In this document: in pieces, positions 26,158 through 33,731 of the stretch
Layout: each line of letters starts with the position of its first letter
Numbering within the stretch: position 1 is the first letter of the stretch
Assembly: GCA_002840905.1 (NCBI GenBank)
Contig: PHDD01000026.1
Location: 1,091 to 54,048, forward strand
DNA: 52,958 nt
Direction: 5' to 3'
Source: Bacteroidetes bacterium HGW-Bacteroidetes-4
GTDB lineage: Bacteria; Bacteroidota; Bacteroidia; Bacteroidales; SZUA-534
The notes under the pieces: generated by a model
Seen by the model: the letters and a program-made list of their open reading frames with translations, nothing else
Told to the model about the DNA's origin: nothing
Database searches by the model: none
Made by a program: the position numbers and the translations under genes

Positions 26158-27252
26158 ATGGCCAAACATATAATAATAGCCGTAACCAACGATTTAGCCA
26201 CTGATCAGCGTGTGTTTCGTGTGTCGCAAACGCTGGTTGAAGCGGGTTATCGGATTACCTTGGTTGGAAGGCGTTTAGCTTACAGTCCTGAATTTAAGCA
26301 GCCTTATAAAGCAAAACGGTTTAAGCTGTTATTTAATAAAGGAGCCCGTTTTTATGCCTGCTATAATCTGCGATTATTTTTTTACCTACTGTGTCATAAA
26401 TTCGATGCGGTTTTGGCAAACGATTTGGATACCCTAACCGCCAGTTTTTTGGCATCGAAAATTAAACGCAAAATACTGATTTACGACAGTCACGAGTATT
26501 TTACCGAAGTTCCGGAACTAATTGGACGGAATTTTCAAAAAAATACCTGGCTTTGGCTTGAAAAGTTTATGTTACCCAAAATAAAACATGCATTCACGGT
26601 TTCGCCATCTATTGCAATTGCCTACAAAAGCAAATACGGAACCGACTTTAAGGTGGTCAGAAACCTTCCTTTTAAGCGGGAAGTAACCAAAAACAAACGC
26701 AAAAAAGTATTGATTTACCAGGGAGCACTCAATATAGGAAGGGGCATTGAATTGATGATTAAAACCATGCCTTATTTGCCCGATTATAAACTTTGGATTG
26801 CCGGAGCCGGTGATATTGAAGAAAATCTAAAAGAACTTGCTTTTGTTTTAGGACTGGAAAAGCAAGTTGTTTTTTTGGGCAGACTTTCAATGGAACAATT
26901 GCATCAGAAAACCGTTCAGGCTATGCTGGGACTGTCGCTCGAAGAAAATACCGGACTCAATTATTATTATGCTTTGCCCAATAAACTGTTTGATTATATA
27001 CAGGCACAAGTTCCTGTAATTGTTGCTGATTTACCTGAAATGCGTGCGCTTACTGAGCAATACGGTATGGGTGAAGTATTAATGGAACGAACTCCCAAAG
27101 CTTTAGCCTCATTGGTAAATAAAATGGCTGCAAATCCAGAATCGCACCAAACTTACGTGGAAAAAACCCGTAAAGCTTCAGTGTTGCTTAATTGGGAAAA
27201 TGAAAAACCGGCATTTTTTAACATCATTAATCAAGCATTTGAAACATGTTGA
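26158..27252 (+). CDS. GT4-like glycosyltransferase
   Basis: The 364-residue protein has the two-Rossmann (GT-B) architecture. The N-terminal domain begins MAKHIIIAVTNDLATDQRVF, a common opening for GT4 enzymes that handle surface sugars; the C-terminal domain has LIYQGALNIGRGIE and EENTGLNYYYALPNKLFDYI, where the Glu and following Asn/Lys contact the nucleotide-sugar. There is no signal peptide or membrane segment, so it is a cytoplasmic enzyme. A TTG at 26149 is in frame, but the ATG at 26158 is the natural start. It is the first gene of a four-gene operon and overlaps the next gene by 7 nt. Donor and acceptor are unknown. Confidence 0.87.
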   Translation: MAKHIIIAVTNDLATDQRVFRVSQTLVEAGYRITLVGRRLAYSPEFKQPYKAKRFKLLFNKGARFYACYNLRLFFYLLCHKFDAVLANDLDTLTASFLASKIKRKILIYDSHEYFTEVPELIGRNFQKNTWLWLEKFMLPKIKHAFTVSPSIAIAYKSKYGTDFKVVRNLPFKREVTKNKRKKVLIYQGALNIGRGIELMIKTMPYLPDYKLWIAGAGDIEENLKELAFVLGLEKQVVFLGRLSMEQLHQKTVQAMLGLSLEENTGLNYYYALPNKLFDYIQAQVPVIVADLPEMRALTEQYGMGEVLMERTPKALASLVNKMAANPESHQTYVEKTRKASVLLNWENEKPAFFNIINQAFETC

Positions 27253-28535
27253 TTTATTGCGAACATATTACACCACGTGTTTCCTACGTTTTTGATTATG
27301 TATTTTCCGACAGACTGGGAATAACCGTTGAGTTAAGTTCAGATGCTGATAAATTTATAAATTCAGAAACCAAAAAACTAAACTATTCTACAAAATTATT
27401 TGGTGGTATTCCTTTAATAGTGCCTGAAAATTTACTTTTTGAGAAAAAAATACGCTTATCCAAACCTGGAGTGGTTTATGAAAAAGGAATTCCCGTAATT
27501 TTTAGCAATACAACGGAATTTGGTTTTGATTTGTTTTCGGCCGTATTTTATTTTATTAGTCGTTACGAAGAGTATCAGCCCTTCGAAACCGATTTACATG
27601 GTCGTTTCCCGGCTAAAGAGAGTTTGGCTTTTAAGCACATTTTTTTAAACCAACCCGTGGTTGATTATTGGATTATGCTTTTTAAGGATTTTTTGAATAA
27701 GAATTATCCAAAATTGAAATTTAAAGAAGAGCAATATGAGCAAATTCCAACCATCGATGTGGACAGTCCCTGGTGTTACCGGAACAAGGGATTTATTCGC
27801 AATACGCTGGGCTTACTGCGCGACCTATTAAAATTTGAAATTAATAAAGTACTATTGCGTTTATTGGTTTTGATGCGTTTAAAACCCGATCCCTGGTTTG
27901 TGTTTAATAAGGTGAACTGTTTATTTGCCAATAATCATCTTAATCCACATTATTTTATTCACGTGGGGCATTACGGTAAGTTCGACAAAACGGTGAGGCG
28001 AAATAAGCTTATTTTTCGCCATTTTGTGAAAAAACTCGATTCATTTTATCCGGTAGCTTTGCATCCTTCGTACAAATCGTCTGGGAATCTTTCCTTACTA
28101 AAAAGCGAATGCCTGGCTTTATCAAAAATAGTGGATAAACCCATAAGCCAAAGTCGTCAGCATTTTTTAAAATTTAAACTTCCCGACTATTACCAAATGC
28201 TGATAGCTGCCGGTATTACCAACGATTTTTCGATGGGTTTTGCTGATAAACCCGGATTTAGAGCCGGAACATCCCGACCTTTTTATTGGTACGATTTAAA
28301 AAAAGAATCCAAAACTATTTTAAAGGTTCATCCGTTTGCAATAATGGATCGTACCCTGGTTAAATACCAGCATATAACCGGAAATGCAGCTAAGCTGGTT
28401 TATGAAGAACTAAAGCAACAAGTGCAACAGGTAAACGGCCTTTTTGTAACTTTATGGCATAATGAGTCGCTGGGTAATCAGGATGAGTGGAAAGGCTGGT
28501 ATGAATTATTTATGGAGCTAATGAAAAAAAACTGA
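27246..28535 (+). CDS. DUF7033 / polysaccharide deacetylase-like protein
   Basis: The 429-residue protein resembles Bacteroidota polysaccharide deacetylase-family proteins with an N-terminal DUF7033 region (about 1-155). The deacetylase-like barrel starts at PTIDVDSPW (about 168-176), where Asp-Val-Asp stands where the NodB-fold catalytic Asp pair is expected. VALHPSYKSS (about 271-280) and FVTLWHNESLG (about 404-414) supply the His motifs. It probably removes or recognises N-acetyl groups on a glycan. No signal peptide is present. The start overlaps the upstream GT gene, and 7 nt separate it from the next gene. Confidence 0.75.
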   Translation: MLIYCEHITPRVSYVFDYVFSDRLGITVELSSDADKFINSETKKLNYSTKLFGGIPLIVPENLLFEKKIRLSKPGVVYEKGIPVIFSNTTEFGFDLFSAVFYFISRYEEYQPFETDLHGRFPAKESLAFKHIFLNQPVVDYWIMLFKDFLNKNYPKLKFKEEQYEQIPTIDVDSPWCYRNKGFIRNTLGLLRDLLKFEINKVLLRLLVLMRLKPDPWFVFNKVNCLFANNHLNPHYFIHVGHYGKFDKTVRRNKLIFRHFVKKLDSFYPVALHPSYKSSGNLSLLKSECLALSKIVDKPISQSRQHFLKFKLPDYYQMLIAAGITNDFSMGFADKPGFRAGTSRPFYWYDLKKESKTILKVHPFAIMDRTLVKYQHITGNAAKLVYEELKQQVQQVNGLFVTLWHNESLGNQDEWKGWYELFMELMKKN

Positions 28536-28542
28536 GCAAACT

Positions 28543-29466
28543 ATGAGTATCAGGTATCTGAAACATGAAGAGATAGATAAACTGAAATGGGATAAATGTA
28601 TCAATCGTTCGTTTAACGGGATAGTTTATGCCTATTCCTGGTATCTCGATATTGTTTCATATCAATGGGAGGCTCTGGTGCTCGATGATTACGATGCCGT
28701 AATGCCTTTGCCGGTGCGAAAAAACTATACCATTCCATCGTTAAAACAACCTAATTTTACCTGGCAATTGGGTATTTTTACATCTAAACTGTTAGATGAA
28801 AAATTGGTAGTCACATTTTTAAATGCTATTCCTGAAAAATTTAGAAAAATTGAGTTGGCTTTTAATGCATTTAATAAGGTTGTACACCCCAAATATCAAA
28901 TTAAAAATGAGTTTACTTATCAGCTCGATTTAATAACACCGTACAAAGAAATCTATCAGGGTTTTAGCCCGGAAACCAAAGAAGCCATAAAACGAACAAA
29001 AACAAATAAGATTCAGATAGTTAAACAGGTTAATCTTAAAGATTTTCTTTTGCTAAAAAAACATACAGGTAAAGCACCTTTAACTTTTGAGAATCTGAAT
29101 ATGTTGCGCCGCATCATCCCTTTTACCATAAGCTATAATCTGGGTGAGGTATTTGGTGCTTACAGTGCCGAAAACGATTTGGTTGCAGCGGCATTCTTTA
29201 TAAAATCGCATCAAAAATCCATATTATTGCTTTCAGCCTGTTCTGATTACGGACATGAAATCAGAGCCAATGTTGCCATTGCAAACAGTTACATCAGGGA
29301 ATATGCTGAACGGAACATAACACTCGATTTTGGCAACGACGAAAAAGAAGACAGTAAATTGTTTGCCAAAGGATTTGGTGCAATTCCTGTTAGTTATCCG
29401 TACCTGAAAAAAAGTAACTGGTTAGTCAATATTTGGTTCAAAAAAGAAAAAATATTCCTACTATGA
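28543..29466 (+). CDS. FemAB/GNAT-like acyltransferase candidate
   Basis: The 307-residue soluble protein resembles GNAT-superfamily proteins of the FemAB/BioF2-like type found in surface glycan loci. Points of support are the N-terminal MSIRYLKHEEIDKLKWD, the SPETKEAIKRTKTN helix (about 147-160) and the central strands VFGAYSAENDLVAAAFF (about 203-219) that resemble an acyltransferase beta-sheet. Assignment to FemAB rather than plain GNAT is tentative. It is the third gene of the operon, and its TGA shares four bases (ATGA) with the next start codon. Confidence 0.6.
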   Translation: MSIRYLKHEEIDKLKWDKCINRSFNGIVYAYSWYLDIVSYQWEALVLDDYDAVMPLPVRKNYTIPSLKQPNFTWQLGIFTSKLLDEKLVVTFLNAIPEKFRKIELAFNAFNKVVHPKYQIKNEFTYQLDLITPYKEIYQGFSPETKEAIKRTKTNKIQIVKQVNLKDFLLLKKHTGKAPLTFENLNMLRRIIPFTISYNLGEVFGAYSAENDLVAAAFFIKSHQKSILLLSACSDYGHEIRANVAIANSYIREYAERNITLDFGNDEKEDSKLFAKGFGAIPVSYPYLKKSNWLVNIWFKKEKIFLL

Positions 29467-30446
29467 GTTTTGGGCTCAAAGTGTTATCGTTTGTTACGGG
29501 CAAAAAACTAATAATGCCTTTTTACCATGCAGTTTCCGACCATCCGCCTGCACATCTGAAACATTTGTATGCCATACGTTCGCAAACACAATTTAGTAAA
29601 GACCTGGAAGTTTTACAGCAACAGTACGAACCTATTTCTGTTGAAACGTTGGTAAATTATATACAGGGCAAGGGAAATCTGCCTAAATTCAGTTTTCTGC
29701 TTTCGTTCGACGATGGGTTACGGGAATTTAATGAATTTGCCTGGCCCATTTTAAAAACCAGGAGTGTACCGGTAGCTTTATTTGTAAATCCTGATTTTAC
29801 CGGCAACCAAAAGGTATTTTACCGGTTTAAAACCAGTTTGCTGATTGAGCATTTGTTGTCAAATAAAACAGAACCTGATTACAAGAAGTTAAGTAGTTTA
29901 TTAGCGTCCCCAATTAAAAATAAAAAAAGCTTATTTGAATTCTTAAACCAGATTGATTACTCCCAAAAAGAATTGTTGGATTTGCTTGCTGTGTTTTTTT
30001 CATTTGACTTCGATGCCTATTTTAAAAAGCATCAACCATATTTAACTTTAAATGAAATTCAAATGCTGGCAAATCAAGGAGTAAGTATTGGCGGGCACAG
30101 TATGGATCATCCTCTGTTTAATCAATTGTCACCCGATGAACAAATCCGGCAACTGATTCAAAGTGTCGATTGGGTAAGCAAAAACGTTGGAGTTCAATCC
30201 GATATTTTTAGTTTTCCATTTACGGATTCCGGTTTACCTAAAAGTTTTTTTCAAAAGCTAAATACAAATTACCCTGGTTTAGTAGCAACTTTTGGAACGG
30301 CAGGCATAAAGAATGAGTTAATTCCCTTTCATTTTCAGCGTATTCCGGTTGAAAAACACATGTGGAGTATGAATCAAACCCTACTTTTTGAATATTTGTA
30401 CTATCTGGTTAAGGCACCTTTTTTCAGAAATACCATACGGAGGTAA
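29463..30446 (+). CDS. Polysaccharide deacetylase (NodB-like, CE4)
   Basis: The 327-residue protein carries CE4 motifs. Motif 1 is SFDDG, with catalytic Asp83 and metal-binding Asp84. Motif 2 is GGHSMDH, giving metal-binding His212 and His216. The enzyme would remove N- or O-acetyl groups from a glycan. No signal peptide is visible, so it acts in the cytoplasm or at the inner membrane. The frame extends to a TTG at 29433, but the ATG at 29463 overlaps the previous stop by four bases, a classic coupled start. Confidence 0.85.
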   Translation: MSFGLKVLSFVTGKKLIMPFYHAVSDHPPAHLKHLYAIRSQTQFSKDLEVLQQQYEPISVETLVNYIQGKGNLPKFSFLLSFDDGLREFNEFAWPILKTRSVPVALFVNPDFTGNQKVFYRFKTSLLIEHLLSNKTEPDYKKLSSLLASPIKNKKSLFEFLNQIDYSQKELLDLLAVFFSFDFDAYFKKHQPYLTLNEIQMLANQGVSIGGHSMDHPLFNQLSPDEQIRQLIQSVDWVSKNVGVQSDIFSFPFTDSGLPKSFFQKLNTNYPGLVATFGTAGIKNELIPFHFQRIPVEKHMWSMNQTLLFEYLYYLVKAPFFRNTIRR

Positions 30447-30461
30447 ACTATATTTAACCAA

Positions 30462-30668
30462 TTACAATTGGGCAATGGTATTTAGGTAAGTAATATCATT
30501 TTTATAAGCTGTATCGGCAAATTGTACTTTCCGGTTATCGGTAAACAAGTAATCCTGCAAATCGCTATCAATCATAGTTATATCAATTGTTTTATCAAAG
30601 AGTTCAGTATTGTTATAAATAAAACCATATATTTTTTGGTTCGATTTAATAAGTGCAAATTCGTTCAT
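30462..30668 (-). CDS. Small hypothetical protein
   Basis: The 68-residue product begins MNEFALIKSNQKIYGFIYNN and has no signal peptide or membrane segment. I do not recognise it. Support comes from a balanced amino acid composition with 10 Asp, and from a minus-strand -7 box (TATATTTG, 30825-30818) with TTTG 16 nt further upstream. That would make a transcript with a leader of about 140 nt. It ends 15 nt from the stop of the converging deacetylase gene. It may still be a chance ORF. Confidence 0.45.
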   Translation of the reverse strand: MNEFALIKSNQKIYGFIYNNTELFDKTIDITMIDSDLQDYLFTDNRKVQFADTAYKNDITYLNTIAQL

Positions 30669-31090
30669 AGTTTTTGTTTTTTTAGTAATTCAACATGGAT
30701 TTTAATACACGAATAATGATACAGTTTTCTCATTCAAGGTTGCGCCTGATTACTTTTTTTTCTCAATAAGTAAAACCCGATTCAGATTTTTTTAATACAG
30801 GCAACAATGCTGAAAATCAAATATAAATAAAGCTTAGCCAACAAATAAATGCACATTTTATTTCAAATTGTGAAACCCCAATTAGTATTCACCGTAAATC
30901 AGGTTTTGTAAATCGTGTGATAACACAAAGCAGTTTAAATAAGGGTAAATAAAACAGATGAAAGTACAGAAAAATGCTTAAAACGATAACGTTTTTCTAG
31001 TTGTTAGTCAAATAGATAGTTATAAATAATTTGTTGTTTTTTTAAACAAAATTAACACGTAAACGTTAATATTTAGCAGTTTTCCATCAA
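30669..31090. other. Intergenic region before the chemoreceptor gene
   Basis: This AT-rich stretch of about 420 nt has no clear gene. It holds the minus-strand -7 box at 30818-30825, a small dyad AAAACG (30980-30985) / CGTTTT (30990-30995), and an A/T-rich inverted pair near 31030-31050. No consensus plus-strand promoter for the chemoreceptor gene was found. Confidence 0.4.
30818..30845 (-). promoter_or_regulatory. Candidate minus-strand promoter
   Basis: TATATTTG lies at 30825-30818 and TTTG at 30845-30842, separated by 16 nt. The -7 box is perfect; the spacing is a little short. It points towards the small ORF at 30462-30668. Confidence 0.4.
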
Positions 31091-32935
31091 ATGTATTTAT
31101 CATCAAAACCAGGATATATGATACAATTTAAAAATCTTCAAAACAGAATCTTAACATTAGTTGGTTCGTTGGTAGTGGCAATCATTTTATCGCTCAGTAT
31201 TATTAATTTTTTTACCGTGCGTAAAACCCTTATTAACGACATTAGGGAAAAGCAGTTACTTTCGTTTACCGAAGCATCGCAAAGTAACATTCAAATGGCC
31301 ATTCAAAAAGCTATTGAAACTTCGCTTTTATTAGCCGAAGATCCATTGTTACTCGATTGGTTTACCGGAGGAGAACAGGATTCTGTTCTGGGTGAGCTGG
31401 TAAAACGCAAACTAACTACTATTAGTAATAAGGGAGAATATTTTACGGTATTTGCCGTAAATGAGCTTACCAAAAACTATTGGGCCGAGGGTAATAAATT
31501 GCTCGATGTGCTTTCGCCAACCGATCCGGATGACAGTTGGTATTTCGATTTTGTTAAAATGAGAAAAAAGGTGGTCTTAAATTTCGATTTTAATCAGGAA
31601 TTGAATCAAACTTTGTTTTTCTTTAACATTCTTATGGGAACACCCGATAATCCATTGGGAACGGCAGGAATAGGAATGAATCCCGATAATTTTATAAAAG
31701 AGTTTGTATCGCGTAAGCTGACTGAAAAAAGCCAGTTATGGATGGTTGATACCAAAGGTATTATCCAGATTGCAGCAAATACCAACGAAATTGGAAAAAA
31801 CATTAGTACCATTTTACCCGATGAATTAACCAAAAAAGTAGTGGAAAACTCCAGTAAAATGGTTATTCCGAATATTTATTGGGAAGGTGAGCCTTACGAG
31901 TTTGCAAAAATGGGTATTGGAACAACTGAATTTATGATTTTGGTGGGAGCTCCAACCGAAGAATTGACCGATATTCTCGACCCTATTCGTACAAACACTA
32001 TTATATTGGGAATTGTATTTTTCGTAATAACCCTGATTATGGTCTTTATTTTATCGGGTGGCATAGTAAATCCCCTAAAACGAATTACCTATGTAGCCAA
32101 CGAGTTTTCACTGGGAAATCTGATTCCGTCAATCGATGACGATTTATTAAGAAGACCGGATGAAATAGGCAAACTTTCGATTGCTTTTAAAGAAATGAAA
32201 AATCAAGTATCCCGTATTATTGTTCAGGTTAAAAAATCGGCTGAGATTGTATCAAACGGTAGTCAGGTTCTGACATCAGCTTCGATGGAACTTTCGAGCC
32301 GGGCAAATCAACAGGCTGCTGCAACTGAAGAAGTGTCTGCTTCGATGGAACAAATGGGTGCTAACATAAGCCAGAATGCTACCAATGCCAAGCAAACCGA
32401 AGGAATTATGAATAAAGCATCGAAAGATACTGAGGATGGTGGACATATTGTAGGAAAAACGGTTGATGCCATTAAAAACATTAACCAAAATGTACGCATA
32501 ATCGAAGAAATTGCCATGCAAACCAATATTCTAGCCCTTAATGCAGCCGTTGAAGCTGCACGTGCCGGAGAACACGGAAAAGGCTTTGCTGTGGTTGCTG
32601 CTGAGGTACGTAAACTGGCTGAACGGAGTCGTGAATCGGCCGTTGAGATTAACGATTTGGCCACTCAAAGTGTTGAAGTAGCTGAACGAGCCGGAAAAAT
32701 ATTTACCGAGTTGGTACCTGTTATCCAGAATTCTTTTAGTCTGGTGCGTGAAATATCTGCTGCATCGAACGAGCAGGATATAGGCGCAAGTCAGGTAAAT
32801 AAAGCCATTATGGAACTCGACAAGGTGTCGCAGGACAATGCATCGGCAGCCGATAATATTTCGAATTTAACCCAGGAATTTGTCCAAGAAGTATTGCAAT
32901 TACAGGAAGCTATTAGTTTTTTTAAAGTTGAATAA
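31091..32935 (+). CDS. Methyl-accepting chemotaxis protein
   Basis: The 614-residue receptor has TM1 at about residues 21-43, an extracytoplasmic Cache-type sensor (about 44-300), TM2 (about 302-326), a HAMP domain, and the conserved MCP signalling helix bundle. The hairpin tip contains [20 protein letters not shown] and [12 protein letters not shown], matching the CheA/CheW-binding region. The Cache domain suggests a small-molecule ligand. An in-frame ATG at 31118 (with AGGA upstream) is an alternative start that would drop MYLSSKPGY. No cheA, cheW or flagellar genes are nearby. The DUF5020 gene follows after 21 nt, so the two may be co-transcribed. Confidence 0.92.
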   Translation: MYLSSKPGYMIQFKNLQNRILTLVGSLVVAIILSLSIINFFTVRKTLINDIREKQLLSFTEASQSNIQMAIQKAIETSLLLAEDPLLLDWFTGGEQDSVLGELVKRKLTTISNKGEYFTVFAVNELTKNYWAEGNKLLDVLSPTDPDDSWYFDFVKMRKKVVLNFDFNQELNQTLFFFNILMGTPDNPLGTAGIGMNPDNFIKEFVSRKLTEKSQLWMVDTKGIIQIAANTNEIGKNISTILPDELTKKVVENSSKMVIPNIYWEGEPYEFAKMGIGTTEFMILVGAPTEELTDILDPIRTNTIILGIVFFVITLIMVFILSGGIVNPLKRITYVANEFSLGNLIPSIDDDLLRRPDEIGKLSIAFKEMKNQVSRIIVQVKKSAEIVSNGSQVLTSASMELSSRANQQAAATEEVSASMEQMGANISQNATNAKQTEGIMNKASKDTEDGGHIVGKTVDAIKNINQNVRIIEEIAMQTNILALNAAVEAARAGEHGKGFAVVAAEVRKLAERSRESAVEINDLATQSVEVAERAGKIFTELVPVIQNSFSLVREISAASNEQDIGASQVNKAIMELDKVSQDNASAADNISNLTQEFVQEVLQLQEAISFFKVE

Positions 32936-32956
32936 TAATAATCTCAATACTTATTT

Positions 32957-33664
32957 ATGAAACAAATATTTTTATCGCTGCTTTTTATGGTTTCCACAGC
33001 GGGACTAATTAAAGCCCAGAATTTACAATTGCATTACGATTTGGGAAAAGATCGTCAAATGTTTACCACAACAGTTGAAATGTTTAAACCCGACAATTAC
33101 GGAAATACCTTTTTCTTTATCGATATGGATTATGGTGGAAAGGCTTCCGGAGTAGATGGTGTTTCCTTAGCTTACTGGGAAATTGCCCGTGTATTTAAAA
33201 CCGATAAAATGCCGATTGGTATTCATGCTGAATTTGACGCCGGTTTTGGCCGCTTTAATACTCCCGCAGGAGATTTGGCTTATCGAATTAATGATGCCTG
33301 GCTTGGTGGTGTGGATTATTCGTGGAATGCCAGTGATTTTTCTAAAGGTTTTTCGCTAAAAGGGATGTATAAATACATAGCCGATAAACATAATGCTTCG
33401 TTTCAAATAACCGGAGTATGGTACCTGCATTTGTTTGAAAAGAAAATGTCGTTTACTGGTTTTGCCGATTTTTGGAAAGAAGATTCCGATTTTAATTTTG
33501 ACGGAAATACTGATGCTTCATTTATTTTCCTAGCCGAGCCACAGTTGTGGTATAATTTTAACGATCACTTTTCAGCCGGAGGTGAGATTGAATTGAGCAA
33601 TAATTTTGGCGGAAACGAAGGATTTATGGTGAACCCAACTCTTGGAGCCAAGTGGGTGTTCTAA
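32957..33664 (+). CDS. DUF5020 outer-membrane beta-barrel protein
   Basis: The 235-residue protein has a signal peptide (residues 1-20, ending IKAQ) and alternating beta strands with aromatic residues, such as NTFFFIDMDYGG and FSAGGEIELSNNFGG, ending in WVF. This is the pattern of an outer-membrane barrel whose C-terminal Phe is recognised for assembly. It matches the DUF5020 family, related to nucleoside-specific Tsx-like channels. The substrate is unknown. Its position 21 nt after a chemoreceptor suggests a shared nutrient. Confidence 0.82.
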   Translation: MKQIFLSLLFMVSTAGLIKAQNLQLHYDLGKDRQMFTTTVEMFKPDNYGNTFFFIDMDYGGKASGVDGVSLAYWEIARVFKTDKMPIGIHAEFDAGFGRFNTPAGDLAYRINDAWLGGVDYSWNASDFSKGFSLKGMYKYIADKHNASFQITGVWYLHLFEKKMSFTGFADFWKEDSDFNFDGNTDASFIFLAEPQLWYNFNDHFSAGGEIELSNNFGGNEGFMVNPTLGAKWVF

Positions 33665-33685
33665 ATTTATTGCAGGAATTATAAA

Positions 33686-33727
33686 TAAAAAAAGCCAGAT
33701 TGTAAAAAATAACAATCCGGCTTTTTC
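33686..33727. terminator. Bidirectional terminator, end of xylan locus
   Basis: AAAAAAGCC-A-GATTGT pairs with ACAATC-C-GGCTTTTT with one mismatch. The T run on the plus strand ends the DUF5020 transcript, and the complementary A run gives a T run on the minus strand for the GH115 end of the xylan locus. Confidence 0.8.
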
Positions 33728-33731
33728 TTTA

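Noticed and set aside
29433-29462. TTG start of the polysaccharide deacetylase
   Set aside because: The ATG at 29463 forms a four-base overlap with the previous stop, the typical coupled arrangement.
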